Below, piece after piece: positions 31,867 to 40,976 of a stretch of 64,000 bases of DNA. Position 1 is the first letter of the stretch, and each line of letters begins with the position of its first letter. The DNA comes from Rathayibacter sp. SW19 (lineage in GTDB: Bacteria; Actinomycetota; Actinomycetes; Actinomycetales; Microbacteriaceae). Both the position numbers and the translations under genes were made by a program. Where the stretch lies: positions 4,340,001 to 4,404,000 of the forward strand of contig NZ_CP133020.1 in the NCBI RefSeq assembly GCF_030866825.1, written 5' to 3'. Under the pieces are notes generated by a model that was not told the origin of the DNA, made no database searches, and saw nothing but the letters and a program-made list of their open reading frames with translations.

Positions 31867-33102
31867 ATGAATGATCCACCAACAGACGTATCGGCACTGA
31901 CCGGCGCAACCGATGCGACCGGCGCAGCCGATGCGACTGGCGCAACCGCTGCGATGAGCGCAACCGATGCGACGGATGCAACCGATGTGACGGATGCCGT
32001 CGGCGCCGAACACGACATCTCGGCGATGTTCATCGGATTCACCCACGCGCTGCGCGCGGCAGGCCTGGCCGTTGGACCCGACCGCACGCAGGCGTTTCTT
32101 GATGCCTCGACCCGGCTGAACGCAGGGCGCCGCAGCCACGTCTACTGGGCGGGCCGCGCCACGCTGTGCGCCGGCCCAGACGACACGGTGGTGTACGACA
32201 AGACCTTCGAGCACTGGTTTTCCGAGCACTCGAACCGCACCGGCACGCCGAGGCCCGCCCCGCGAACCGTCACACAGGCCGACGTCGGCGGAGACGACAC
32301 CGCCGGCGAGGAGGGCGAGGACCATCTGATCGCCGTGCTGGCCAGCGGGGAAGAAACTCTGCGGCATCGCGACATCGCGAGCTTGACGGCATCCGATCGG
32401 GCGCGGCTTGCCCGGCTGTTCGCATCGCTGCCGGTGCGGATTCCGCAGCGCCGCAGCGTGCGTCGGCGGCCGTCGCGCCGGGGAGCTATCGATGCGGCCA
32501 AGACCGTGCGCGAACAGTTGCGCCACGCAGGAGAACCCGGCCGGCTTCGCTACCGCCGCGCGACAACCAGGCCGCGACGCATCGTGTTTCTGATTGACAT
32601 TTCCGGCTCGATGGAGCCGTACGCCGACAGCCTGCTCCGGCTCGCGCATCGCGTCGTCGCCGCGGCTCCGCGCAGCACAGAAGTGTTCACGCTCGGAACC
32701 AAACTCACCAGGATCACGGTGCCGCTGCGCCTGCACGACGTCGAGAAAGCGCTGCTCTTGGCCGGCGAGGCGATCCCGGACTGGTCAGGCGGAACCCGGC
32801 TCGGCGAGGGGTTGCGCGAGTTCCTGAACCAATGGGGGCAGCGCGGCCTTGCGCGCGCGGCGGTCGCCGTGATCGCCAGTGACGGTTGGGAGGTGGGCGA
32901 CCCCGCATTGCTTGGCGAACAGATGCAACGCCTGCATCGGCTGGCTCGCGTGGTGCTCTGGTCCAACCCGCATCGCGGCAAAGCGGGATATGCTCCGGTG
33001 CAAGGCGGCATCGTTGCCGCGCTTCCTTCCCTGGATGGGCTCGTGGCTGGTCATTCGCTGGCCGCGTTCGCTGAACTCTTGGAGTTGATAGCCAATGCGT
33101 GA
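31867..33102 (+). CDS. coxE: VWA-domain protein, CoxE-like
   Basis: A 411-aa protein with a C-terminal von Willebrand A domain: RRIVFLIDISGSMEPYADSL carries the MIDAS motif DISGS, with a later Thr/Asp in WSGGTRLGEGL. CoxE works with the CoxD ATPase in active-site maturation of Mo hydroxylases. The first 45 residues are a low-complexity T-D-A repeat (DATGAADATGATAAMSATDA...), encoded by short tandem DNA repeats; a later start could skip it (e.g. after AEHDISAMFIGF). Overlaps xdhC by 8 bp. Confidence 0.9.
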   Translation: MNDPPTDVSALTGATDATGAADATGATAAMSATDATDATDVTDAVGAEHDISAMFIGFTHALRAAGLAVGPDRTQAFLDASTRLNAGRRSHVYWAGRATLCAGPDDTVVYDKTFEHWFSEHSNRTGTPRPAPRTVTQADVGGDDTAGEEGEDHLIAVLASGEETLRHRDIASLTASDRARLARLFASLPVRIPQRRSVRRRPSRRGAIDAAKTVREQLRHAGEPGRLRYRRATTRPRRIVFLIDISGSMEPYADSLLRLAHRVVAAAPRSTEVFTLGTKLTRITVPLRLHDVEKALLLAGEAIPDWSGGTRLGEGLREFLNQWGQRGLARAAVAVIASDGWEVGDPALLGEQMQRLHRLARVVLWSNPHRGKAGYAPVQGGIVAALPSLDGLVAGHSLAAFAELLELIANA

Positions 33103-34231
33103 GGTATTGGGCGAGCTGCTCGCGTCGTGGGACGCCGGCGAAGTCGTCGGGATCGGCACTGTCGTGCACACGATCCGATCGGCGCCCCGGCCGCCGGGTG
33201 CGTCGATGCTCGTCACAGAGGATGGCACGGTCTCCGGCTCCGTGTCGGGCGGATGCGTCGAAGGCGCGCTCTACGAGTTGTGCCGCACGGTTGCGGCATC
33301 CGGCCAGCCGGTGCTGCAGCGTTACGGATTCAGCGACGACGACGCCTTCGCCGTCGGACTGACCTGCGGCGGCATCATCGACGTGTTCGTCGAGCCGTTC
33401 TCGCGCACGTCGTTCCCGGACCTCGATGAGGTCGCCGCCGACATCACCGCCGGCCGACCGGTCGCGATTGCGACGATCATCGAGCATCCGGATGCGACGC
33501 TCGTCGGCAAGCGCCTCATCGTGCGTCCAGAGACGGCGAGCGGCACGCTCGGCACCACACGCATCGACGAAGCCGTCACAGATGACGTGCGCGGCCTGCT
33601 CGCCGCAGGCTCGACGGCCGTGCTAACGTATGGAGCACAGGGCGAGCGCATGGACACCGGTATGCGTGTGTTTGTCGCATCGTTCCAACCCAAGCCGCGG
33701 ATGATCGTGTTCGGCGCGATCGACTTCGCCGCTGCCGTGGCAAAACAGGGTGCGATTCTGGGCTTCCACGTGACCGTGTGCGATGCGCGGCCCGTATTCG
33801 CGACCAAGGCCCGGTTCCCCAACGCGGACGAAGTCGTCGTGTCGTGGCCGCATCAGTATCTGAAGAAGCAGATCGATGAGGGCAGGATCGACACCCGGAC
33901 GGTGATCTGCGTACTGACCCACGATCCGAAGTTCGATGTTCCGGTGCTTGACCTCGCCTTGCGGCTGGAGGGCACGCAAGCCCCGGCCTATATCGGCGCA
34001 ATGGGTTCGCGAAAGACGCACGAGGACCGACTGGTACGCCTGGTCGAAGCGGGGCTCGGCCCTGAGGAGCTTGCCCGATTGACCAGCCCGATCGGACTCG
34101 ATCTCGGCGGACGCACGCCGGAGGAGACCGCGGTCTCAGTCGCAGCGCAGATCATCGGCCTGCGCTGGGGCGGAACGAACGTGCCGCTCAGCGAAACCGA
34201 TCGACGGGTACATCAGGGCGCTGACGGCTGA
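33095..34231 (+). CDS. XdhC/CoxI-family Moco-binding accessory protein
   Basis: A 378-aa XdhC-type protein that protects Moco, promotes its sulfuration and hands it to XDH/CODH-type enzymes. N-terminal XdhC/CoxI domain: SAPRPPGASMLVTEDG, GSVSGGCVEGALYE and LTCGGIIDVFVEPF; C-terminal Rossmann domain: MIVFGAIDFAAAVAKQGAIL, LTHDPKFDVPVL and AYIGAMGSRKTHEDR. The second position of the usual GxGxxG is altered (GAIDFA). It closes the accessory operon mocA-coxD-coxE-xdhC; the structural genes start 148 bp later with their own promoter. Confidence 0.9.
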   Translation: MREVLGELLASWDAGEVVGIGTVVHTIRSAPRPPGASMLVTEDGTVSGSVSGGCVEGALYELCRTVAASGQPVLQRYGFSDDDAFAVGLTCGGIIDVFVEPFSRTSFPDLDEVAADITAGRPVAIATIIEHPDATLVGKRLIVRPETASGTLGTTRIDEAVTDDVRGLLAAGSTAVLTYGAQGERMDTGMRVFVASFQPKPRMIVFGAIDFAAAVAKQGAILGFHVTVCDARPVFATKARFPNADEVVVSWPHQYLKKQIDEGRIDTRTVICVLTHDPKFDVPVLDLALRLEGTQAPAYIGAMGSRKTHEDRLVRLVEAGLGPEELARLTSPIGLDLGGRTPEETAVSVAAQIIGLRWGGTNVPLSETDRRVHQGADG

Positions 34232-34311
34232 ACAGACGCCTCCAGCGTCCGCCCACCGCGAGGATGCGCTTGGACTTGCGCGCCCGCAGGCGCCAAGACG
34301 CGCCGTTCCGG

Positions 34312-34340
34312 TTGTCGTTACCTGGGGTCGGTGTTATACA
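34312..34340 (+). promoter_or_regulatory. Candidate sigma-70 promoter of coxSLMG
   Basis: TTGTCG at 34312-34317 and TATACA at 34335-34340 with 17-bp spacing, 39 bp before the coxS start; an SD (ggag) lies at about 34369. The region between xdhC and coxS shows no other regulatory palindrome. Confidence 0.5.
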
Positions 34341-34379
34341 GGGAAGACACGACGAAGTGTAAGCGGACGGAGAAATGCC

Positions 34380-34892
34380 ATGGCGCGAAGAACCATCACG
34401 GTAACAGTCGATGGGATGTCATACACAGACGATGTCGAGCCGCGAATGTTGCTGGTGCAATATCTTCGCGAGGTCGTCGGCAAGACAGGCACATTGATCG
34501 GGTGTGATACCAGCAACTGCGGAGCCTGCACGGTGCATTTCGACGGCGTCAGCGTCAAGTCGTGCACCATGCTCGCCGTTCAGGCTGACGGACATGAGAT
34601 CACGACCATCGAGGGCATTGCACGCGATGGCGAGCTTCACCCGATGCAGACGGCGTTCCATGAGAACCACGCGCTGCAGTGCGGGTTCTGCACGCCCGGC
34701 ATGATCATGGAGTCGATCGATCTGCTGAACGAGCATCCGAACCCCGACGAGCAGACGATCCGAGAGGGCCTCGAAGGTAACCTCTGCCGGTGTACCGGAT
34801 ATCACAACATCGTGAAGGCCGTGCAGGCTGCTGCTAAGGTCGACCTCGGTGCCACAATCCCGGTCGGCGAACCGGTTGGAGCCTCGAAATGA
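34380..34892 (+). CDS. coxS: Molybdenum hydroxylase small subunit with two [2Fe-2S] clusters (CoxS-like)
   Basis: Electron-transfer subunit, 170 aa. The plant-type [2Fe-2S] motif GCDTSNCGACTVHFDG with a distal Cys (VKSC) and the second cluster ALQCGFCTPGM ... NLCRCTGYHNI are complete. Overlaps coxL by 4 bp (ATGA). The gene order S-L-M matches form II (BMS) cox loci and many other xanthine-dehydrogenase-family enzymes rather than the M-S-L order of form I CO dehydrogenase. Confidence 0.95.
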   Translation: MARRTITVTVDGMSYTDDVEPRMLLVQYLREVVGKTGTLIGCDTSNCGACTVHFDGVSVKSCTMLAVQADGHEITTIEGIARDGELHPMQTAFHENHALQCGFCTPGMIMESIDLLNEHPNPDEQTIREGLEGNLCRCTGYHNIVKAVQAAAKVDLGATIPVGEPVGASK

Positions 34893-37303
34893 CCATCACC
34901 GAGATCGGCGCACCGCGCACCCGCAAGGAAGACCAGCGACTCATCACGGGGCGCTCGCGCTACACCGACAACATGGTGCTGCCCGGCATGCTGCACATCG
35001 CGCTGCTGCGCAGCCCGTTCGCACACGCGAACATCACCTCGCTGAACGTCGACGAGGCGAAGAAGGCGCCGGGCGTCGTCATGGTGCTCACCGGCAAGGA
35101 TGTAGCCGCTGAGCAGGGCAGCATCCCATCGGCGTGGCCGGTGACGCCGGACCAGAAGGCGGTGCCGTACCTGCCGATCGCGATCGACCGCGTGGCATTC
35201 GCCGGCGAGATCGTCGCGTGCGTGATCGCACGCACCGCCGCGCAGGCCAGAGACGCCCTCGACGTCATCGACGTGGACTACGACGAACTTCCCGTCGTGC
35301 TCGACCTCGAGGAGGCGTTCACAGACGAGGTGCTCGCCCAGCCGGAACTCGGCACCAACCTGTCCGCGAAGTGGGTCTTCGATTCCGCGGCCGCTGGCAC
35401 AGGAAGCGACGTAGCAGCTGCGTTGGCCGACAGCGATGTCGTGCTCGAGCGCACCTATTACCAGCAGCGACTGATCCCGGCGTTCATGGAGCCGCGCTCG
35501 ACCGTCGTTGATCCGACCGGCGAGCAGATCACGATGTGGTCGGCGACGCAGGTGCCGCACATTCTCAAGCTGATGATCTCGCTTGCGCTGGGCATCCCTG
35601 AGTCGAAGGTGCGGGTCATCGCACCGGATGTCGGCGGCGGCTTCGGCGGCAAGCTCGCGGTGACCACGGAGGAGTTCATCACCCTGCTGGCCGCCCGGCA
35701 CACTGGAAAGCCGTGCAAGTACACCGAGACCAGGACCGAATCGCTGATGGGTGCCCACCACGGGCGCGCCCAGGTGCAACGCGTCAAGATCGCGGCGACG
35801 AAAGAGGGCGTCGTCACCGGGTTGAGCGTGAACCTGCTCGCCGATATGGGCGCATATCAGAGCCTCATCGGGGGCGGCATCCCGATCCTCGGCGCGTTCA
35901 TGTTCAACGCGATCTACAAGTTCCCCGCCTACCGCTTCGAGTGCAACAACCTGTTCACCAACAAGGTGGTCACCGGTGCGTACCGCGGCGCGGGACGACC
36001 CGAGGCGACGTTCGCGATCGAACGGATCATGGACGACCTCGCCGTCGAACTGAACATGGATCCAATCGAACTGCGCCGCAAGAACTGGATCAAGCACGAA
36101 GAGTTCCCGTTTACAACGGTGGCAGGGCTCGAATACGACTCCGGCAACTATGAGGCTGCAACCGACAAGGCACTGGAGCTGTTCGGCTACGACGCCCTGC
36201 GCGCCGAGCAGCACGCGCGGCGTGAAGCGGGTGACACCGTGCAACTCGGAATCGGCGTCTCCACCTACACGGAGATGTGCGGGCTTGCGCCGTCACGCGT
36301 GCTCGGCTCTCTCGACTATGCGGCGGGCGGTTGGGAGCACGCGCAGATTCGCGTGCTGGCGACCGGCGCGGTCGAGGTGGTCACCGGTATCAGCCCGCAT
36401 GGACAAGGGCACGAGACCTCGTACAGTCAGATCGTCGCGGATCGCCTCGGCGTGCCGTTTGACAACGTCGAGATCCTGCACGGCGACACGCAAGTGGCGC
36501 AAAAGGGCATGGACACCTACGGCTCGCGTTCTCTCGTCGTCGGCGGGATGGCGGTGGTCGCCGCAGCAGACAAGGTGATCGAGAAAGCCAAGACCGTCGC
36601 AGCTCATCTGCTGGAAGCCAATCGCGACGACATCGAATTCACGGCCGGCCGATTCGGAGTCAAGGGCACCGACGCGGGAATGACGCTGGGCGAGATCGCC
36701 TTCGCCGTCTTCTCGGCACACAACATGCCTGATGGATTCGAGCCCAGCCTGGACTCGGATGCGACTTTCGACCCGGTGAACTTCAACTTTCCGCACGGAA
36801 CGCACCTGGCCGCGATCGAAGTCGACACGGAGACCGGCGAGGTCAAACTTCGCAGCTACGTCTGCGTCGATGATATCGGCAACGTCATCAACCCGTTGCT
36901 GGTCGATGGCCAGGTACACGGCGGTCTCGCACAAGGCATTTCGCAGGCGCTGTTCGAGGAGGCTGTTTATGACGATTCGGGCACCCTGGTGTCCGGCTCG
37001 TTCGTCGACTACCTTCTGCCGAGCGCAGCCGACCTGCCGTCATTCACCACGGACCGCACGGTCACCCCGGCACTGACGAACGCGCTCGGTGTCAAAGGCG
37101 TCGGTGAGGCGGGAACGATCGCCTCGACGCCCGCGATCGTTAACGGCATTCTCGACGCCGTTCGCCAATTCGGGGTGGAGGACATCCACATGCCCTGCTC
37201 ACCCAGTCGGGTGTGGAACGCCATCGAAGAAGCCCGCAAGCGCACCAGCGCAGCGGATACCAACACAGCGCATACAAACACAGCGACAGGAGATGCGTCA
37301 TGA
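34889..37303 (+). CDS. coxL: Molybdenum hydroxylase large subunit, form II CoxL-like
   Basis: Moco-binding catalytic subunit, 804 aa. N-terminal 'hammerhead' domain (RYTDNMVLPGMLHIALLRSP) and Moco domain follow. The active-site loop at residues 364-370 is AYRGAGR, the form II motif; true form I CO dehydrogenase has AYxCSFR with the Cu-binding Cys, which is absent here. The catalytic Glu is E740 in GVGEAG. The enzyme should hydroxylate some aldehyde, purine or other heterocycle; CO oxidation is doubtful. Cytoplasmic, partner of CoxS and CoxM. Confidence 0.94.
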   Translation: MTITEIGAPRTRKEDQRLITGRSRYTDNMVLPGMLHIALLRSPFAHANITSLNVDEAKKAPGVVMVLTGKDVAAEQGSIPSAWPVTPDQKAVPYLPIAIDRVAFAGEIVACVIARTAAQARDALDVIDVDYDELPVVLDLEEAFTDEVLAQPELGTNLSAKWVFDSAAAGTGSDVAAALADSDVVLERTYYQQRLIPAFMEPRSTVVDPTGEQITMWSATQVPHILKLMISLALGIPESKVRVIAPDVGGGFGGKLAVTTEEFITLLAARHTGKPCKYTETRTESLMGAHHGRAQVQRVKIAATKEGVVTGLSVNLLADMGAYQSLIGGGIPILGAFMFNAIYKFPAYRFECNNLFTNKVVTGAYRGAGRPEATFAIERIMDDLAVELNMDPIELRRKNWIKHEEFPFTTVAGLEYDSGNYEAATDKALELFGYDALRAEQHARREAGDTVQLGIGVSTYTEMCGLAPSRVLGSLDYAAGGWEHAQIRVLATGAVEVVTGISPHGQGHETSYSQIVADRLGVPFDNVEILHGDTQVAQKGMDTYGSRSLVVGGMAVVAAADKVIEKAKTVAAHLLEANRDDIEFTAGRFGVKGTDAGMTLGEIAFAVFSAHNMPDGFEPSLDSDATFDPVNFNFPHGTHLAAIEVDTETGEVKLRSYVCVDDIGNVINPLLVDGQVHGGLAQGISQALFEEAVYDDSGTLVSGSFVDYLLPSAADLPSFTTDRTVTPALTNALGVKGVGEAGTIASTPAIVNGILDAVRQFGVEDIHMPCSPSRVWNAIEEARKRTSAADTNTAHTNTATGDAS

Positions 37304-38166
37304 TCCCGGTAGCGTTCGACTATTCGGCGCCGGCCACGGTCGAGGAAGCACTCGCGCTGCTGGCCGAGGCGGGCGACGATGGCAAGATCCTGGCAGGCGG
37401 GCAGAGCCTGATCCCGGTGCTGAAGCTTCGGATGGCGGCGCCGAGCATGGTGATCGACCTCGGCAAGATCGACGCGTTGCGCGGCGTCAGCGAGGACGGC
37501 GACACGCTGGTGATCGGCGCCATGACTCCGCACCAGGAGGTGGCAACCAACCCTCTCGTCGCACGGTACGCCGGACTCATCGCTAAGGCAACGCATACCG
37601 TGGCCGACCCGCAGATCCGGCATCGCGGCACGTTCGGCGGCGCACTCGTGCACGCAGACCCCGCCGGTGATCTGCCAGCACCCGCGCTGGCGATGGATGC
37701 CGAGTTCGTCATAGTCGGCCCCGGCGGCACCCGCACTGTTGCAGCGGCGGACTTCTTCGAGGATCTGTTCACAACAGCAGTCGGCGAAGATGAGATCCTC
37801 ACTCAGGTGCGCATCCCGAAGAAAGACGGCTGGCTGAGCCACTACGAAAAATTCACCCGGGTGGCACAACAGTGGTCCATCGTCGGTGTCGCCGTCACGC
37901 TGCGTCTTGACGGCGGCGTCATCGCTGATGCCCGCGTTGCACTGACCAACATGGGCTCGGTGCCCTTGCGCGTGCCAGCGGTGGAGCAGGTTCTGGTCGG
38001 GCGCGCAATCGACGAGAGCGCGATCGCGCAAGCAACCACAGCCGTCGCGGACGGCACAAATCCTCCCAGCGATCTGAACGGCGACGCAGATTATCGACGC
38101 CACCTCGCAGCGGTGCTGACACGCAAGGCGGTCATCGCTGCTGCCCTATCAGCAGGAGTCTCATGA
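37300..38166 (+). CDS. coxM: FAD-binding medium subunit (CoxM-like)
   Basis: Flavoprotein subunit, 288 aa, that passes electrons from the Fe-S clusters to the acceptor. FAD motifs: LAGGQSLIPVLKLRMA (AGGxS...) and IRHRGTFGGALVHADPAGDL (TxGGx...). The ATG at 37300 overlaps the coxL stop (ATGA), with the SD aggaga; the frame is open further upstream inside coxL but that part is not homologous. Overlaps coxG by 4 bp. Confidence 0.94.
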   Translation: MIPVAFDYSAPATVEEALALLAEAGDDGKILAGGQSLIPVLKLRMAAPSMVIDLGKIDALRGVSEDGDTLVIGAMTPHQEVATNPLVARYAGLIAKATHTVADPQIRHRGTFGGALVHADPAGDLPAPALAMDAEFVIVGPGGTRTVAAADFFEDLFTTAVGEDEILTQVRIPKKDGWLSHYEKFTRVAQQWSIVGVAVTLRLDGGVIADARVALTNMGSVPLRVPAVEQVLVGRAIDESAIAQATTAVADGTNPPSDLNGDADYRRHLAAVLTRKAVIAAALSAGVS

Positions 38167-39074
38167 AACTCGAACATCGGTTTGTCGTTCCGGCCCCGAT
38201 CGACGTCGTCTGGGCCGCGTTCAACAACCTGGAAATGCTCGTGCCGTGCGTGCCCGGCGGCACCCTGACGTCCGCGGAAGGTGACACTTTCGAGGGCACG
38301 GTGAAGGTCAAGCTCGGCCCGATCTCGATGCTCTACGGCGGTACGGGCACATTCCTCGAGCGCGACCAAGCGACCGGCCGGATGGTCGTCGAGGCCAAGG
38401 GCAAGGACAAGCGCGGCAACGGCACGGCCGGTGCGACGGTCGTGGCACAACTCACAACGGAGGGCACCGGCACGCTGGTCGAGGTCTCGACCGACTTGTC
38501 CGTCACGGGCAAGCCGGCGCAGTTCGGGCGTGGCGTGATCCAGGATGTCAGCGACAAGCTCCTCGGCCAGTTCGTCGACTGCATCTCGGCGAAGCTCGGG
38601 CCGAGCGCTGCGCCGGATGCTGCGACCTCCGCTGCGGCGGCCTCCGATTCTGCTGCGGCGACGGCCGCCACCACGACGGTTGCCGCCGAAAAAGCGGCGC
38701 CGGCGAAGGCTGCATCCGCAAAGGTCACGACCACGAAGGCGGCGGCAAAGCCCGCGGCGGCAAAGACGGCCACGGCGAAAGATGAACCGGGGCAGTCCGC
38801 AGCCACGAAGCCGGCACCCGCGAAGCCGGCACCCGCGAAGCCGGCACCGACGACACCCGTCCAGCCAACGCCCGCTCCCACCGCGCCAGCCCAATCTGCG
38901 TCGACCCCATCTGCACCGGCACGTGAATGGTCAGCGGCGCCGTCTGCAGAACCCGCCGAACTCAATTTGCTTTCAACCGTCATGCCGGTGTTGATCCGCC
39001 GTTACGCTGTGCCGGGTCTTGTCGCGCTCGGCGGCCTGATCCTCGTTATCGTGATGCTGCGAAGGCGACGCTGA
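38163..39074 (+). CDS. coxG: CoxG-like SRPBCC protein with C-terminal membrane anchor
   Basis: A 303-aa protein. Residues 1-145 are an SRPBCC/CoxG domain (EHRFVVPAPIDVVWAAFNNL ... ILEVCVPGG-type motif LVPCVPGGTLTSAEG ... FGRGVIQDVSDKLLGQFVDC). An Ala/Lys/Pro-rich linker with KPAPA repeats (residues 150-255) precedes one membrane helix (YAVPGLVALGGLILVIVML) and a basic tail. CoxG has been linked to membrane attachment of the CODH-type enzyme, and this architecture fits an anchor for the S-L-M complex. Last gene of the operon. Confidence 0.92.
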   Translation: MKLEHRFVVPAPIDVVWAAFNNLEMLVPCVPGGTLTSAEGDTFEGTVKVKLGPISMLYGGTGTFLERDQATGRMVVEAKGKDKRGNGTAGATVVAQLTTEGTGTLVEVSTDLSVTGKPAQFGRGVIQDVSDKLLGQFVDCISAKLGPSAAPDAATSAAAASDSAAATAATTTVAAEKAAPAKAASAKVTTTKAAAKPAAAKTATAKDEPGQSAATKPAPAKPAPAKPAPTTPVQPTPAPTAPAQSASTPSAPAREWSAAPSAEPAELNLLSTVMPVLIRRYAVPGLVALGGLILVIVMLRRRR

Positions 39075-39134
39075 TCGATCTCGGCGGCACCTGGGCGGCT
39101 CAGGCGCAATTGGTGCGTGGCGCCGACTGGAGTG

Positions 39135-39548
39135 TCATGGTGTGTGGCGCCTGAGGAGGATCAACGGGATCGATCGTTCGGTGCTTTCATCGAAAGCTGT
39201 GAGACTCGGTGAACCGGCCAGCAGTGCTGGCCAGAGCCGATCTCGGTCCTGACCGGTCACCTCCTCTGCGAGCGCCGAAAACGTCTCAGACTCGAACTCA
39301 ACGATCACACTCGGATTGGCCATCACGTTGTAGTACCACGCAGGGTGAGACACCGATCCGCCGTTTGACGCGACGATTGCAAAGGTGCCGTCATCTTGCG
39401 GCGAGCAGACCAATGGTGTGACGCGCTCGATCCGGGACCGGGCGCCGATGTGGTGGATCAGGATCAGCGGGGTGCCTGCGAGCGCCCCGCCGACCTGTCC
39501 CTTATTCGCTCGGAACTCCTGGACAGTGTTGCGATCGACGTCAGTCAC
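39135..39548 (-). CDS. Deazaflavin (F420)-dependent nitroreductase-family protein
   Basis: A 137-aa DDN-like split-barrel protein: VQEFRANKGQVGGALAG, LILIHHIGARSRIERVTPLV and ASNGGSVSHPAWYYNVMANP are hallmark stretches of the F420-binding DUF385 family. It probably reduces a quinone or other small molecule with F420H2. The GTG at 39548 overlaps the end of the upstream gene by 8 bp, so the two genes are coupled. The longer frame upstream overlaps that gene and is not used. Confidence 0.9.
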   Translation of the reverse strand: MTDVDRNTVQEFRANKGQVGGALAGTPLILIHHIGARSRIERVTPLVCSPQDDGTFAIVASNGGSVSHPAWYYNVMANPSVIVEFESETFSALAEEVTGQDRDRLWPALLAGSPSLTAFDESTERSIPLILLRRHTP

Positions 39549-40122
39549 GACCGATCCCGTACACCAGGCTGAGCGTTCCGTCCGGAAGCTGCTCAGACGA
39601 GCGAAGCTCGAGTGCTCGGCGAGTGCCGCCAGTGGCAAACAGGGCGCTCCCTTCACCTACGATCAGCGGGTAGACGATCAGCCGCAACTCGTCGACGATC
39701 CCGCCGCCAATCGCGCTCGCCGCGATGGTCGCCCCGCCCATCAGGTAGATGTCGCGGCCTTCCTGTTGTTTCAGCGCCGCCAGTTCGTCCAGGCTGCGCA
39801 GGAACTGCACGTTCGGCCAATTGGCACTCGTAAGGGTGTTCGAGAGCACGTAGTGTGGAGTGCTGCTGGCGACTCGCGCCCATTCGACCTCACCGGCAGT
39901 CGGCGCGGTGCCCGTTTGCGGGTTGATGCCGGTGGGATCGTTCTGGATCGTCGTCCAATACTGCTCGTATCCGGGGTACATGCCGCCGCCGAGCACGCAC
40001 GCGTCCACTTGTTCCGTCAGACCGTAGTCGTCTGACCAGGCGGCAACCCAGTCTGCGTATCCCTGTGGGCCTTCCGTCCTGCCGTCGAGCGATGTCTTGA
40101 ACGCTGCGATGAGTTTGCGCAT
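39541..40122 (-). CDS. Dihydrofolate reductase-fold (RibD C-terminal domain) family protein
   Basis: A 193-aa protein of the RibD_C/DHFR-like group: MRKLIAAFKTSLDGR at the start, LSNTLTSANWPNVQFLR in the middle and GGATIAASAIGGGIVDELRL with IVYPLIVGEG at the end. These NADPH-type reductases have mostly unknown substrates and are common next to ArsR-AHSA1 modules and DUF899 genes, as here. SD ggagg before the ATG. Confidence 0.88.
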   Translation of the reverse strand: MRKLIAAFKTSLDGRTEGPQGYADWVAAWSDDYGLTEQVDACVLGGGMYPGYEQYWTTIQNDPTGINPQTGTAPTAGEVEWARVASSTPHYVLSNTLTSANWPNVQFLRSLDELAALKQQEGRDIYLMGGATIAASAIGGGIVDELRLIVYPLIVGEGSALFATGGTRRALELRSSEQLPDGTLSLVYGIGRD

Positions 40123-40156
40123 TGATAGTTCCTCCGATTCTGTGCTGTGAGGCTGC

Positions 40157-40930
40157 TCACGCCTCTTGTGTCACGTACTCGTCATGCCGACGCCACCACA
40201 TGCCTGACTCGTTGCGACCGAGGGGAGCTCGGTCGAGCCACGGGTACATGCCCCAGAGCGCGTCCAGCCCGCGCTCGTATGTCGAGTAGGTGTGGTAGAT
40301 CACGCCGTCGTCCAGCGCGAACGCGCTCATTCCGGGGCCTTCCTGCCGATAGGTGGGCCAGTCCGTTCCCACGCTTGCGGCGAGCTCCGTGAGAAATTGA
40401 TTCTCCTCGCCAGACTCGGCGGGTCGCACATCCAGCGAGCGGTAGTTGTAGTCGACGGCTCCGGACGCCCAGTCCTCCTTCGTGTGCGTGACCCCGTAGT
40501 CGTAGTTGAAGTCGCCGCCGAATGACGACGCCCACGGAAAGCTCCAGCCCATTCGCTTCTTGAATTCCTGTAATTTCGGCCGAGGAGCTCGCGACACGGC
40601 GAAAAATGAAACGTCGTGGTTGGCGAGGTGCGCGACTGAGCCGTCGAAGCCATCCGCGATTGCAGAACAGGACGGGCACCCGGCCGTGTAGTCGGGACCG
40701 AACATGAAGTGATAGATCAGCAGTTGGGTGCGGCCGGCGAACAGGTCCGCGAGAGATGCCTCACCGGCGTCGGTCGCGAACCGATAGTCCTTGTCGACGC
40801 GCACCCAAGGCAGTGCCATGCGCTGTCGAGTGACGTCGTCACCATTGTGTGTCAGGGCCTTCTCCGCCTCGAGCAGTTCGAGCCGGGCCGCGAGCCACTC
40901 CTCGCGGGTGCCCGTTGTGTGCTGGGTCAT
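40157..40930 (-). CDS. DUF899 (thioredoxin-like) family protein
   Basis: A 257-aa protein of the DUF899 family, thioredoxin-like fold. Characteristic segments: ALPWVRVDKDYRF, QLLIYHFMFGPDYTAGCPSC (CPSC at the position of a thioredoxin CxxC) and GMSAFALDDGVIYHTYSTYE; FAVSRAPRPKLQEFKKRMGW is typical. A redox role is likely but unproven. SD aaggag; first gene of a block with the reductases at 39135-40122. Confidence 0.9.
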   Translation of the reverse strand: MTQHTTGTREEWLAARLELLEAEKALTHNGDDVTRQRMALPWVRVDKDYRFATDAGEASLADLFAGRTQLLIYHFMFGPDYTAGCPSCSAIADGFDGSVAHLANHDVSFFAVSRAPRPKLQEFKKRMGWSFPWASSFGGDFNYDYGVTHTKEDWASGAVDYNYRSLDVRPAESGEENQFLTELAASVGTDWPTYRQEGPGMSAFALDDGVIYHTYSTYERGLDALWGMYPWLDRAPLGRNESGMWWRRHDEYVTQEA

Positions 40931-40976
40931 GGTCGTTCTCCTTCGTATTTGCTTCGCAGTTTCTTTCCAGTATTTT

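Noticed and set aside
31297..32736. 479-codon minus-strand frame opposite coxD and coxE
   Set aside because: Shadow; the repeat GCxxRIGC-like part mirrors the TDA repeat of coxE.
34802..36244. 480-codon minus-strand open frame opposite coxL
   Set aside because: Shadow of the CoxL frame, no motifs, no SD.
34889..37303. True (form I) CO dehydrogenase
   Set aside because: The active-site loop is AYRGAGR, not AYxCSFR, and the gene order is S-L-M, so CO oxidation is not supported.
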